This document shows, in pieces, positions 12,844-20,319 of a DNA stretch of 28,296 nt. The stretch spans positions 1 to 28,296 of IMG/VR virus record IMGVR_UViG_3300020578_000341. The stretch is one strand, 5' to 3'. The notes below the pieces were generated by a model. That model had not been told where the DNA came from. It saw only the letters and a list, made by a program, of their open reading frames with translations, and searched no databases. The translations under genes and the position numbers were made by a program. This DNA is from a virus. Position 1 is the stretch's first letter. Each line of letters begins with the position of its first letter.

Positions 12844-13969
12844 AAATACAAAACCAGTCTTAAAAGTCGTTCAACACCTCAAGTTTATTAAACAACTTGA
12901 GAAGAACGCCAACATGTCTTACGAAATTGTCGTAGACAGGATGATTGACGATATTATTAAACACTTAAAAGCAGAAAAACTAGCCAAGTCCGAAGACCCC
13001 CTAGACCCAGTCAACCTTCCGTCTAACTGGCAAAGACAAGTTCCAAGAATCACAGTCAATTTCAATAAGACTATCGGACCTATTATTGAAAAGTACATGT
13101 TGGTTTTGAAGTATGCCCTGTTGGGCAAGGCTGCTGGTCAAGATGCTGAAGATGCTGTCGAAGAGCTGGGGCTTAAGACTTATTTGCCTAAAGGCATTTT
13201 GTTTCAAGGCTTCTTCGATGCAGTAGACACTCACGATGACTACTTCTCCAAAGCCCTCAAGATTCCCAAGCCACGAATTAAAGCAAAGAAAGATCCTTTC
13301 TTAGAATACACGTTCAAATTTATTCAAGAGAAGACAGCTCGGTACGTAGACAAGAGTCTAGTCGAGATGAAAGTAAAGGCTCTGACGGCTCTTGAGAACT
13401 TAGTGACAGACCACAACCATGACAATATGTCTAACGTACATAGAGTCGCCCATAACTTGGCTGAAGGTCTTAAAGAGACGCAGAAGAAGAAAGAAGCCGT
13501 TAAAGATGCAGTTAGAGCAGTAGCTGAGCAGAGACTTAGTCTTACTAAAGCCAAACAGACTCTTAAAGACACATTCAAAGACTACAGCACAAATTGGGAC
13601 TTGGTTGTAAAGACTGAAGTTGGTATGGCATCTGCTGTAGCAACAAGTCAGACAATCCTCCATCACGCTGGCTCGTCCAACAGAGATGTCATTGTGACTA
13701 TTGTCTCGATTGAAGACGATAGAGTCTCTAAAGAGTGCAAAGATTGGAGCCGCAATGAAGATGGCTCACTGAAATACTTTAGGCTGACTGCTCTAAAACC
13801 GCCGGGGTATAACTTAGGTAAGAAAAAAGCTCAGTGGGAAAATTGTCAACCATTAAGGCACTTTAGGTGTAGATGCACTCTTGTGTGTGTCCCCAAGGGC
13901 TACAAGGTAGATAACTTTGGCTCGTTGGTAAAATTGAGTGAAGGTGAAGAAATCAAGATAGAGAATTGA
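12824..13969 (+). CDS. Minor head protein, Mu gpF / SPP1 gp7-like
   Basis: ATG 12824 is chosen over in-frame ATG 12806 because AGGA (12814-12817) is placed for it. The 381-aa product has a long Lys-rich helical N-terminal half and a C-terminal head-morphogenesis domain. WDLVVKTEVGMASAVATSQ is followed by SIEDDRVSKECKDWS and ends with HFRCRCTLVCVP. The D-x-x-V-S-x-x-C-x-x-W plus H-F-R-C-R-C motif is characteristic of the Phage_Mu_F family, where the Cys/His set probably binds metal. Such proteins are injected or packed with the head and assist portal function and DNA entry. It follows the portal group as in SPP1/HK97-like phages. Confidence 0.82.
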   Translation: MTKKTVKNTKPVLKVVQHLKFIKQLEKNANMSYEIVVDRMIDDIIKHLKAEKLAKSEDPLDPVNLPSNWQRQVPRITVNFNKTIGPIIEKYMLVLKYALLGKAAGQDAEDAVEELGLKTYLPKGILFQGFFDAVDTHDDYFSKALKIPKPRIKAKKDPFLEYTFKFIQEKTARYVDKSLVEMKVKALTALENLVTDHNHDNMSNVHRVAHNLAEGLKETQKKKEAVKDAVRAVAEQRLSLTKAKQTLKDTFKDYSTNWDLVVKTEVGMASAVATSQTILHHAGSSNRDVIVTIVSIEDDRVSKECKDWSRNEDGSLKYFRLTALKPPGYNLGKKKAQWENCQPLRHFRCRCTLVCVPKGYKVDNFGSLVKLSEGEEIKIEN

Positions 13970-13970
13970 G

Positions 13971-14537
13971 ATGATTGTTACAGTAATAACTCCATCAATA
14001 GGCAGGCCGACTCTCAAAGAAGCCTTGGAGTCACTACAAAGCCAATCTAATCCTAAATGGTTATCGCTCGTTGGGTTTGACGGCGTTAATCCTCCTCAAC
14101 CTGTCCAAGACAACAGAATCACCTATGTCTATCTGACTAAGGCGGGCGGCGGCAAAAACCATGGCGGCGGAGTTAGAAACAAACTTATTCCGTTAGTCAT
14201 GACCGATTGGCTGTGCTTCTTGGATGACGATGATAGCTTTCGGCCACACTATGTGGATGCTTTGGCAGCAGAATTGACTACCAACCCAGACGCTGACTGC
14301 GTTATCTTTAGGATGAGTTACGACGATAAAGACTCTAAAGTGCTGCCACCAGCTCACTTAAAGAATATTCAGGCTTGTCTTGTTGGGATTTCTTGTGCAG
14401 CCAGGAAAGAGTTTTTAGTGCAAAACGGAATTGAATTTAAGAACGGACCCCTAGAAGATTATCACTTCTTAAGGCAGATTGAAGACAAGCGGGGCAAAAT
14501 CGTCTTCTCTAAAGAGATTACTTACAACGTCAGGTAG
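13971..14537 (+). CDS. GT2-like glycosyltransferase (GT-A fold)
   Basis: A 188-aa protein starting one base after the minor head stop. MIVTVITPSIGRPTLKEAL is the standard GT2 N-terminus. NHGGGVRNKLIPLVMTDWL and FLDDDDSFRPHYVDAL give the donor-binding and DXD-type metal site (aspartates ~85-90). The C-terminal PLEDYHFLRQIED holds the ED acidic catalytic pair expected of the fold. It is short but apparently complete. It would transfer a sugar from a nucleotide donor to an unknown acceptor. Its 3' end overlaps the minus-strand gene at 14530 by eight bases, with no terminator between. It is a second glycosyltransferase embedded in head genes. Confidence 0.85.
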   Translation: MIVTVITPSIGRPTLKEALESLQSQSNPKWLSLVGFDGVNPPQPVQDNRITYVYLTKAGGGKNHGGGVRNKLIPLVMTDWLCFLDDDDSFRPHYVDALAAELTTNPDADCVIFRMSYDDKDSKVLPPAHLKNIQACLVGISCAARKEFLVQNGIEFKNGPLEDYHFLRQIEDKRGKIVFSKEITYNVR

Positions 14538-14808
14538 CAATCACTTCTTTAAAAACCACTACTCGAATAGACATCCAAGTCTCTAGTCCATCATAATTAA
14601 AGCTACGGCGATGCTTAATTTGGTCTGGAGCGCGTCTATAGACTCTTCTTTGCGGCGTTTGTTCTGGCACAGAAACAGACTTGATTGGCGCGATTAGCTC
14701 TTCGGTTTTCCAGTCACAACTAAACGTGTTTTGAAACTCAATGGGGTTAAAGGAGCGGCTTAGCACTTCGTCCGCACTAACTAATGTAATTTCAATAAAA
14801 TCTGTCAT
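14530..14808 (-). CDS. Small protein at the end of the minus-strand operon (92 aa)
   Basis: It starts in ATGA overlap with the gene before it (14805), with GGAAG as SD. The product begins MTDFIEITLVSADEVLSR and is beta-rich with an Arg-rich stretch (QRRVYRRAPDQIKHRR), ending RVVVFKEVIAT. The basic region could contact nucleic acid. No family is recognised. It meets the GT2 gene tail to tail with an 8-base overlap, so read-through could make antisense RNA. Confidence 0.7.
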   Translation of the reverse strand: MTDFIEITLVSADEVLSRSFNPIEFQNTFSCDWKTEELIAPIKSVSVPEQTPQRRVYRRAPDQIKHRRSFNYDGLETWMSIRVVVFKEVIAT

Positions 14809-15068
14809 GCGTCATCTTCCCTGCTTTTAATGACTAGAATCTTTTCTTGTTTTAAATAAGTTGTAAAAACTTTGGCTAAATGTTTATTCACAGCGTCTTT
14901 CCAAACTTGACTAAGAGGCTCTAAAGTTTTTGGATTACCCTGCTGGGCATTAAAGGCAACGGCTTGGGCAAATTTAACAAGATCCTGAGAATGGATAACA
15001 AGATGATAATTTCCTGTTTCTTCGTTTTCTGCAAGTGTATTAATTTCTTCTTTTGAGTAAATCTTCAT
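14805..15068 (-). CDS. Small protein (87 aa)
   Basis: Minus-strand operon gene joined to both neighbours by ATGA overlaps. The product begins MKIYSKEEINTLAENEET, then YHLVIHSQDLVKFAQAVAF, and ends KSREDDA. An alpha/beta pattern with a mostly helical middle is predicted, and no Cys or membrane segment is present. The function is unknown; co-translation with the next small proteins suggests a shared task. Confidence 0.7.
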   Translation of the reverse strand: MKIYSKEEINTLAENEETGNYHLVIHSQDLVKFAQAVAFNAQQGNPKTLEPLSQVWKDAVNKHLAKVFTTYLKQEKILVIKSREDDA

Positions 15069-15388
15069 TTAGTGCCCTTTTTTTGATCGACTTTTGTTTT
15101 AATCATGTTTTTCACTTCGATCCACTTTTCTTTTGAAATACGCATTTCTCTTTCAGATAGACCTACCATATCCCACTTGCCATCTATACTAGACAGAGAC
15201 ACTCTTCCAAACTTAAGGACTTCGTCCCCTTCTGTCAATACAAAAATAGCCATCTTTGTCAAAGAGACAATTAAGCCAACTTGTGTCTCATCTTCTTCAT
15301 TTGCCATCTCGATGGTATCGCCTAGCTCAGCCCCTATAAGCTGTAGCTCGTCGTGCGCCCATGGCGTTGCTGATGTGTCTAAGTTCAT
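15065..15388 (-). CDS. Small beta-barrel-like protein (107 aa)
   Basis: SD GAGAGGAA precedes ATG at 15388. The product begins MNLDTSATPWAHDEL. Its core (GDTIEMANEEDETQVG, then IVSLTKMAIFVLTEGDE) alternates strands and turns like a small SH3/Tudor-type barrel, and the C-terminus is basic (MIKTKVDQKKGTK). It is coupled to the next gene by ATGA. No family is recognised and the fold idea is tentative. Confidence 0.7.
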   Translation of the reverse strand: MNLDTSATPWAHDELQLIGAELGDTIEMANEEDETQVGLIVSLTKMAIFVLTEGDEVLKFGRVSLSSIDGKWDMVGLSEREMRISKEKWIEVKNMIKTKVDQKKGTK

Positions 15389-15397
15389 AAATTCCTC

Positions 15398-15673
15398 TCA
15401 CGGAGCTGGTTCAAATCTCCAAAGTGGTTTATTGCTTGAGCCGTTGTAAATTAAAATTTTTTTGTAGTACCAACCATCGGGGCGTTCCACCCTAAGATTG
15501 TCAATATATTCTGCTGAATAGCCATCTAGTTCGTCTGCTTTTCTCAAAGCCTCAATCACTTCATCTCTTGATGGCATAGAAGACATCATTGCGTCTGCCC
15601 TGTAGTCATCCTGACCATCTACCCAATAAGCAGGAATCATTAGCTTATAGCGATGTGGCTGTGAAAAGCTCAT
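15398..15673 (-). CDS. Small protein (91 aa)
   Basis: The ATG at 15673 is chosen because GTGAGG lies just upstream of it; an in-frame TTG at 15688 precedes that SD and is rejected. The product begins MSFSQPHRYKLMIPAYWV and has DEVIEALRKADELDGYS as a helix, then beta strands ending KPLWRFEPAP. Its SD overlaps the stop region of the glycosyltransferase gene. The function is unknown. Confidence 0.68.
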   Translation of the reverse strand: MSFSQPHRYKLMIPAYWVDGQDDYRADAMMSSMPSRDEVIEALRKADELDGYSAEYIDNLRVERPDGWYYKKILIYNGSSNKPLWRFEPAP

Positions 15674-15681
15674 AACTGACC

Positions 15682-16605
15682 TCACCAAATCTTTAATTGG
15701 TTTAAAGCATCTATAAACTTTTTACTAGTCATTTTTGTAACACACTCTGCAAGCTCCATTTTGCGAGGACAGTTTGCAAAATTCCAGTAATTTAGTGACC
15801 AGTCTGACTCACAAAAACCGCAGGCAATATTGGGAGTAATTGAAATGGTGGGAACTCGTCCTCTGTATGGAATCCGGAGCTCAGGTTTAATAGTCGTAAA
15901 TCCGCAAACAACGGGAGTTTGGGTTGTCCAAGCAATGTGCATAGGGCCGCCGTCCATTCCCACGATGGCTTTAGACTGATTCATAATAGTTGCAAGCTCC
16001 CTAAAAGACGTATCGTCTCTTAAGTCTACTCCAAAGCCCGGATACTCAAAATCACTTACAGCGAGACTGCTTTTCCAAATAGAAATAGCTCCTCTTTTGC
16101 CTACGTATACAGGAGTTAGCCCTTTTGAATAAACATATTCGGCAATTTTAGTAATTTCGTCTGATAGAATTGTACGCTGCTTGTCTCTGTAAGTAGTAAT
16201 AATAATTACAGATTTACTAAAATCTACGCCGTAACGGCTTACGTCCGTTGGTAAAAGCGGAACGTACTGGGCGTCGATGTCATCTAGTACGCGCCCCAGT
16301 AAACCAATAGAGGCGTATTGGGTCAGTTTCATGCGAGACGGAGTTAGCTTACAAACATGGTTACCAACTCCGAGCATATTTAAATGCCTAATTGAATATC
16401 CCTTAGGGTACTGAGCCGTAACTTCGGTAAATTTACTTTCAGGAATAAAATGAAAAAAATCTTTAAAATCCGGATAAACTCCTACAAGGTAATCGTCCGT
16501 TCTTTTGTGAAAATTTTCGGTAGCGTATTTTAAAGAAGGAGCGGCAGCTATTAGATCACCCACTGCAGCAGAGTTCAAACAATATACGACTTTATCTGCA
16601 ATCAT
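15682..16605 (-). CDS. GT9 (heptosyltransferase)-like glycosyltransferase
   Basis: The start at 16605 (MIADKVVYCLNSAAVGD) is preferred over ATG 16626 because AAGGAC lies correctly before it and the helicase stop is one base upstream. The 307-aa product has a GT-B-like two-domain layout: an N-terminal Rossmann half with a GDLIAAAPSLKYA acceptor loop, then IIITTYRDKQRT, and a C-terminal nucleotide-sugar half with VGMDGGPMHIAWTTQTPVV (~216-232), the GT9 D-x-G-P-M-H-x-A motif. A Cys group (ACGFCESDW...NCPRK) resembles GT9 proteins from phages. Host GT9 enzymes add heptose to lipopolysaccharide core. A phage copy might change host glycans or glycosylate DNA or virion parts. It is cotranscribed with the helicase. 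Confidence 0.82.
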   Translation of the reverse strand: MIADKVVYCLNSAAVGDLIAAAPSLKYATENFHKRTDDYLVGVYPDFKDFFHFIPESKFTEVTAQYPKGYSIRHLNMLGVGNHVCKLTPSRMKLTQYASIGLLGRVLDDIDAQYVPLLPTDVSRYGVDFSKSVIIITTYRDKQRTILSDEITKIAEYVYSKGLTPVYVGKRGAISIWKSSLAVSDFEYPGFGVDLRDDTSFRELATIMNQSKAIVGMDGGPMHIAWTTQTPVVCGFTTIKPELRIPYRGRVPTISITPNIACGFCESDWSLNYWNFANCPRKMELAECVTKMTSKKFIDALNQLKIW

Positions 16606-16606
16606 C

Positions 16607-18058
16607 TTAAATGTCCTTATAAACAATGTCTTCGGTTATCGTCTCATAAACACTATATCTTGACTTAGCATACTGTTTAAAAATATCAAAGAACTTTTCG
16701 CTATCGCTATTCCAAACCCCATAGCCAGCGGTTGTAATGTCGATAAAGATTAGTTTCTTGCCTTTTTTATACCGAAGGCCACGGCCAATAACCTGCCGAG
16801 TTAAGGCTTCTGCCGAGTTTTGAACACAACTAATCATAAAGTCAACGTCGGGCAAGTCGATACCTTCTCCCAACAGACTGCTATTAGACACTAGGAGATT
16901 CGTCTTACCATCTTTAAATTGATAAAAAGGATTGCGGTATCCGCTATGAGCAGGCTCGCAGGCGACCCCCATTTCAGACGCATACTCACAAAACTCGGCT
17001 GACGGCTCGACTGTCTTAAACAACACTAAGACCTTAAGTCCCTTGTTTAGTCCGCTCTTAACTAGGTTAAGCACCGTATGGAGCGACTTTTCGTGAGTAG
17101 AAAGCATCTTGTAGGCTGTCTGCTGATGAGTCGTCTCTCTAATGCGGCCTAAACCAGTAATCGTTAGGCAGGTAATGGCTACGGGGCAAAGGAACTCATT
17201 GTCAATTGCCCACTTACTGTCTTTTTGAAAGACAATAGGCCCGACAATCCCATGGAAGCCAAGTTCCAAGTTGTCTGCTCTGACTGGAGTTGCCGTAAAG
17301 CCATAGATATACTTGGCTCGACTTCCAAAGATAGCCAATTCTTTATACATGTTAGAAGAGGAGTGGTGAGCTTCGTCAATAATAATAGCATCAAAGATGT
17401 CTGAGTAGTTACGGCCACTGTTGACAGTGGCAATAGCAACATCAACACCCTCTTTGAATTTGTGCTTGCCACCGATGCCGCAGCTCTTGGGGGCAATCTG
17501 TTTAATGTCTTTAAGCATCTGAGAGATAAGTTCGATAGTAGGGACAACAATGAGGACTCTGAGGCCACGCTCGACGAGGGCACGACTCAGTAGGCTGATA
17601 CACATTGACTTGCCTGTTCCTGTCGGCAAAACAATACAGCCCCTCTTATAGCCAAGAGCAGTCTTGACGGCTTCAGCCTGATAGTCTCTTGGAACTTTAG
17701 GACCTACGGGAGACAGATTGAGTTCTCTATCTTTTTCTTTATGGCCTTCCATGTTAGGAACGAGCCACCAGAACCCAGGGGGTACACTGAGAGTCCCATC
17801 ATCATTTTCGCCGTAATATTCTACTTTAGTCTCTAGTTCTAGTTGGGCAAGCTCAAGCTTAATCTTGATGGCGTGCTTTTCGTTGTAGGGCTTTTGACGC
17901 TTAAGGAGCTTAATTTTTGAAATTACACCCTTATTTTCAACTGTTAGGAGATTTCTAACAGTTGCGAGTACGTCTGAAGTGCCTGACAGAGTGATTTCAT
18001 TGTTCTTATACTCGCCCCTAAGGCCGCGTATGGGTTCAAAAGTATTATCTTTAGCCAT
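16607..18058 (-). CDS. Superfamily 2 DEAH helicase (UvsW/RAD25-like)
   Basis: A 483-aa helicase, first gene of the minus operon. It has VPRDYQAEAV (Q/motif 0, ~122-131), LPTGTGKS (motif I, 144-151), IIIDEAH (motif II, ~225-231), FTATP (motif III, ~254-258), GEGIDLPDVDF (motif V) and LTRQVIGRGLR (motif VI). Residues 1-115 form an extra N-terminal domain like that of UvsW-type helicases. Such proteins remodel replication forks, branched DNA or R-loops during phage replication and recombination. The promoter TTGACT-N17-TATAGA and SD CGGAGAA lie just upstream. The helicase call is firm; the exact sub-family is less so. Confidence 0.92.
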   Translation of the reverse strand: MAKDNTFEPIRGLRGEYKNNEITLSGTSDVLATVRNLLTVENKGVISKIKLLKRQKPYNEKHAIKIKLELAQLELETKVEYYGENDDGTLSVPPGFWWLVPNMEGHKEKDRELNLSPVGPKVPRDYQAEAVKTALGYKRGCIVLPTGTGKSMCISLLSRALVERGLRVLIVVPTIELISQMLKDIKQIAPKSCGIGGKHKFKEGVDVAIATVNSGRNYSDIFDAIIIDEAHHSSSNMYKELAIFGSRAKYIYGFTATPVRADNLELGFHGIVGPIVFQKDSKWAIDNEFLCPVAITCLTITGLGRIRETTHQQTAYKMLSTHEKSLHTVLNLVKSGLNKGLKVLVLFKTVEPSAEFCEYASEMGVACEPAHSGYRNPFYQFKDGKTNLLVSNSSLLGEGIDLPDVDFMISCVQNSAEALTRQVIGRGLRYKKGKKLIFIDITTAGYGVWNSDSEKFFDIFKQYAKSRYSVYETITEDIVYKDI

Positions 18059-18076
18059 AAGTTCTCCGTTTTGTTA

Positions 18077-18105
18077 TCTATAACAAAGACAAATGTGTGA
18101 GTCAA
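18077..18105 (-). promoter_or_regulatory. Minus-strand promoter for the helicase operon
   Basis: On the minus strand, TTGACT (18105-18100), 17 bases, then TATAGA (18082-18077), about 20 bases before the helicase ATG. It overlaps the plus-strand promoter for 18143, so the two may compete. Confidence 0.6.
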
Positions 18106-18114
18106 TGTTAAAAT
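18086..18114 (+). promoter_or_regulatory. Plus-strand extended -10 promoter for the protease gene
   Basis: AAGACA (18086-18091), 17 bases, then TAAAAT (18109-18114) preceded by TG-T (extended -10). It faces away from the helicase promoter and drives 18143-19312, which ends at the terminator at 19320. Confidence 0.5.
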
Positions 18115-18142
18115 ACAACGAGTATGTCATAGGGGTTAAGAC

Positions 18143-18925
18143 ATGGGACTCAAAGTCTTTGGATTGGGCGCAGTACAATCAGTCGATAAACAAGGCGAAC
18201 TGATTGAAATTGCTAATATTGATACATCCAATCTACGCATGATTACAGACGAACACAACTCCGACCAAAAGGGAGCTTGGTGTATTGTTGGCGGAATTAC
18301 TGCCCACAAAAAGATTATGTCTGAAAAAGACTGCGAGACTCCCCGCCAGAAGAAATGTTGGGACTTAGTCAAAGTTCCTTACCTTTATGTCGAAGGAGAA
18401 CTTGCCGATGGACACCCAAATGCTGATGCTGCTGCTGCTCTTATTAGGTATACTGCCGCTAATCCTGATTTACCCCTAAGAATTGGGATGTCAATTGAAG
18501 GTCTTATCCTAAAGCGTGGCGGACCGGAAGGTTCAGCAGAACACAAAGTCATCAAGCAGTCTTCGGCAGATGCTATTGCTATTACGGCTAAACCCTGCAA
18601 CCCACAGGCTCAGATGTTCCCCATGAATGACCTCATGAAGTCATCTGCAGAGCCGCCCCCCGCTGAGTATCTACAAAAGTTTATGAAATCCGAGAGCGCA
18701 ACTCAGTCTTTTAAGCACCGTCCAGAGATTCGCCTCAAACAAAAGCTCGAAGAGTTGAAAAAGTCTTTGGAAGATGTTTTAAAGGGTGGAGTGTGTTCTG
18801 TTAAGTGCTGGAACTGCGGCGACACTGAGAGAATGTTCAAAGCGTCGCGCGAGTGGAGTAATCGCTGCAAGAAGTGCGGAGATGCTCGAAGTATGCAAGA
18901 TATCTGGAAAGCTTTAAACCAATAA
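18143..18925 (+). CDS. Predicted prohead (capsid maturation) protease with zinc ribbon
   Basis: The 260-aa product has the layout of phage head maturation proteases. KVFGLGAVQSVDKQGE opens it, followed by LRMITDEHNSDQKG with His38, WDLVKVPYLYVEGEL, and LRIGMSIEGLILKRGG with the likely nucleophile Ser117. SADAIAITAKPCNPQAQ closes the domain. His134 or an acidic residue could complete the triad. Residues 195-215 are a coiled Lys/Glu helix. The C-terminus holds C222-x2-C225 (CWNCGD) and C242-x2-C245 (CKKCGD), a zinc ribbon not usual in this family. It would cleave scaffold and capsid precursors. The substrate capsid gene is not next to it. Confidence 0.75.
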   Translation: MGLKVFGLGAVQSVDKQGELIEIANIDTSNLRMITDEHNSDQKGAWCIVGGITAHKKIMSEKDCETPRQKKCWDLVKVPYLYVEGELADGHPNADAAAALIRYTAANPDLPLRIGMSIEGLILKRGGPEGSAEHKVIKQSSADAIAITAKPCNPQAQMFPMNDLMKSSAEPPPAEYLQKFMKSESATQSFKHRPEIRLKQKLEELKKSLEDVLKGGVCSVKCWNCGDTERMFKASREWSNRCKKCGDARSMQDIWKALNQ

Positions 18926-18934
18926 GAGGTTGAT

Positions 18935-19312
18935 ATGCCAAACATTTTTTCTGATAACGGCGTGGGTGGATTAAAATTAGATTACGGCGAAGCGACAAAA
19001 GTTGCTTTGGCCGCCGCTACAGAGCTTGCGCCAGCAATGTTAATTACATTGGCAGATCAGTCTCATAAAATTATTTTTCACAACGACTCGGATCAAGAAG
19101 TACAAGTTTTAATTGCAAATCCTTCTAGCTTAGAAGGAGCTTGGCAAAAAATACTTTGTCTTGCCCCCGGACAAAGCTTACCGATTGAAAACTATGCTGG
19201 GCCTATGTGTTTATTTCCGCCTCGCACCAAGTTTGCGGCGTATTCATTGGCCACTCACATAGGAATTGGCAACCCAGATGGAAAGTGTAGAGTTTACTGC
19301 TGGTTAGCGTAA
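18935..19312 (+). CDS. Small beta-rich protein, possible head decoration (125 aa)
   Basis: SD AAGAGG precedes ATG 18935. The product begins MPNIFSDNGVGGLKLDYG and has strands ending KIIFHNDSDQEVQVLIANP, then APGQSLPIENYAGP and a terminal VYCWLA. This pattern is that of a small beta-sandwich, as in head decoration or fibre-attached proteins. No family is recognised. Its gene directly follows the protease and precedes a strong terminator, ending this transcription unit. Confidence 0.6.
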   Translation: MPNIFSDNGVGGLKLDYGEATKVALAAATELAPAMLITLADQSHKIIFHNDSDQEVQVLIANPSSLEGAWQKILCLAPGQSLPIENYAGPMCLFPPRTKFAAYSLATHIGIGNPDGKCRVYCWLA

Positions 19313-19319
19313 ATATCTA

Positions 19320-19344
19320 GGGGGCTTGAAGCCCCCTTTTTTTT
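19320..19344 (+). terminator. Rho-independent terminator
   Basis: GGGGGC (19320-19325), loop TTGAA, GCCCCC (19331-19336), then eight T (19337-19344). A textbook terminator eight bases after the stop of the 18935 gene. It also overlaps the end of the facing minus-strand gene by two bases. Confidence 0.92.
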
Positions 19345-19861
19345 ATTTCTTAACAAGTCTCGCCACTTCATGAACAATAACATTAAAGACAGTTGTCTGC
19401 CTTTCGTCAGCCAGCTCAACTAGATAATTAAGAATTAAGTCAAGAGTTTTTTGCGCTAATTGCTTGTTAAGGGCTGCCTCATCAATTCCCTTGACTGTCA
19501 ATTCTCCTGTGGGTGTTCCTACGGCGGATTTTGAAGAAGACTTAATCTTTGATGGTTTTTTGGTTGTTACGTGTGATTTATTATTAAGTACGAACACATC
19601 GGGCTTAGGGGTAGATTTAGCCACAGATACTTTCTTTTTATTAGACTTTTTGGTAGGAGCAAACTGCGCTCTAATAGAGTTCAAGATAGGGGTATTACTG
19701 TCTTGTGTTTGCTCTGGTTCTTCATGTGCCCTAAGAGCAGCTTGAGCTTCTTCTAAAGAACTAAACCGTCCCAAGTAGACCGTCTTAGAATCTTTGTAAG
19801 TTCTAACCAAATACTTGCGCTCAGTCTTGCTATAAGAAATACCGTTAATGCCAATTTTCAT
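19343..19861 (-). CDS. AP2-domain DNA-binding protein
   Basis: SD AAGGAGAAG precedes ATG at 19861. Residues ~1-48 match an AP2-type DNA-binding domain: GINGISYSKTERKYLVRTY, then SKTVYLGRFSSLEEAQAALR. This is the phage type found in HNH homing nucleases and some regulators. Residues ~68-115 are a Lys/Ser/Thr-rich basic linker (KKSNKKKVSVAKS), and the C-terminal 50 residues are a helical domain (LNKQLAQKTLDLILNYL). No HNH motif is present, so it is not an intact homing nuclease. It may be a regulator or nucleoid-type protein. It overlaps the upstream gene's stop by four bases. Confidence 0.72.
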   Translation of the reverse strand: MKIGINGISYSKTERKYLVRTYKDSKTVYLGRFSSLEEAQAALRAHEEPEQTQDSNTPILNSIRAQFAPTKKSNKKKVSVAKSTPKPDVFVLNNKSHVTTKKPSKIKSSSKSAVGTPTGELTVKGIDEAALNKQLAQKTLDLILNYLVELADERQTTVFNVIVHEVARLVKK

Positions 19862-20124
19862 AACTTCTCCTTTTTAATAAAATCTCTTAACTCTGGATTC
19901 CACTCACCAAGCATTCCATCTTCTGCAAAACGTCTATTATTAGTTACAGGGTCTCCTGCGTGTAAATGAGACAGTTCTAAGCTGTCTAGCTTATGGACGG
20001 CCAGATTGAACATACTGGGCGCATACGTAGACCGCCCGTCTACGTACCTAAAGGCCATCCACATAGTGTCCTGAATGATTTGTTTTAAAACTTCATTCTC
20101 CTCTTTGAGTTTTTTCATCGTCAC
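19858..20124 (-). CDS. Small protein (88 aa)
   Basis: GTG at 20124 is chosen because AGAGAGG precedes it at six bases; ATG 20142 has no SD. The product begins VTMKKLKEENEVLKQI, a short coiled coil, then AFRYVDGRSTYAPSMF and ends FIKKEKL. It lies between a small membrane protein and the AP2 gene and overlaps both, so the three are one operon. The function is unknown. Confidence 0.6.
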   Translation of the reverse strand: MTMKKLKEENEVLKQIIQDTMWMAFRYVDGRSTYAPSMFNLAVHKLDSLELSHLHAGDPVTNNRRFAEDGMLGEWNPELRDFIKKEKL

Positions 20125-20212
20125 GAGAAACCTCTCTGTCATTAATCGTCATAAGCAGCATTAATGAAGATACCAAAATAACCCCCAACATTGCAAGAAG
20201 AATATTTTGCAT
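20093..20212 (-). CDS. Small membrane protein (39 aa)
   Basis: ATG at 20212 follows AAGGAGGACAAGTC on the minus strand, an excellent SD. The 39 residues start MQNILLAMLGVILVSSLM, continue LLMTIN, and end in a charged tail (SRDDEKTQRGE). One membrane helix with a cytoplasmic tail is expected. It overlaps the start of the next gene by 32 bases in another frame. The layout resembles small lysis-related proteins, but no lysis enzyme is nearby to confirm this. Confidence 0.68.
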   Translation of the reverse strand: MQNILLAMLGVILVSSLMLLMTINDREVSRDDEKTQRGE

Positions 20213-20247
20213 GACTTGTCCTCCTTATACCCTTCTATTCGGAAATT

Positions 20248-20276
20248 GCTTGAGAAACTTTAGTCATTATTGTAAA
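20248..20276 (+). promoter_or_regulatory. Promoter for the tail-fibre cassette
   Basis: TTGAGA (20248-20253), 17 bases, then TAAAAT (20271-20276). It is 43 bases before ATG 20320, with SD AGAGGG. It is likely the main late promoter for the fibre cassette. Confidence 0.6.
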
Positions 20277-20319
20277 ATAATCCTATATCGTTCTACCTAA
20301 ATTTCCCTAAGAGGGCGAA

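Noticed and set aside
19320-19344. Bidirectional terminator
   Set aside because: The minus-strand side lacks a T-run after the stem, so only plus-strand termination is supported.
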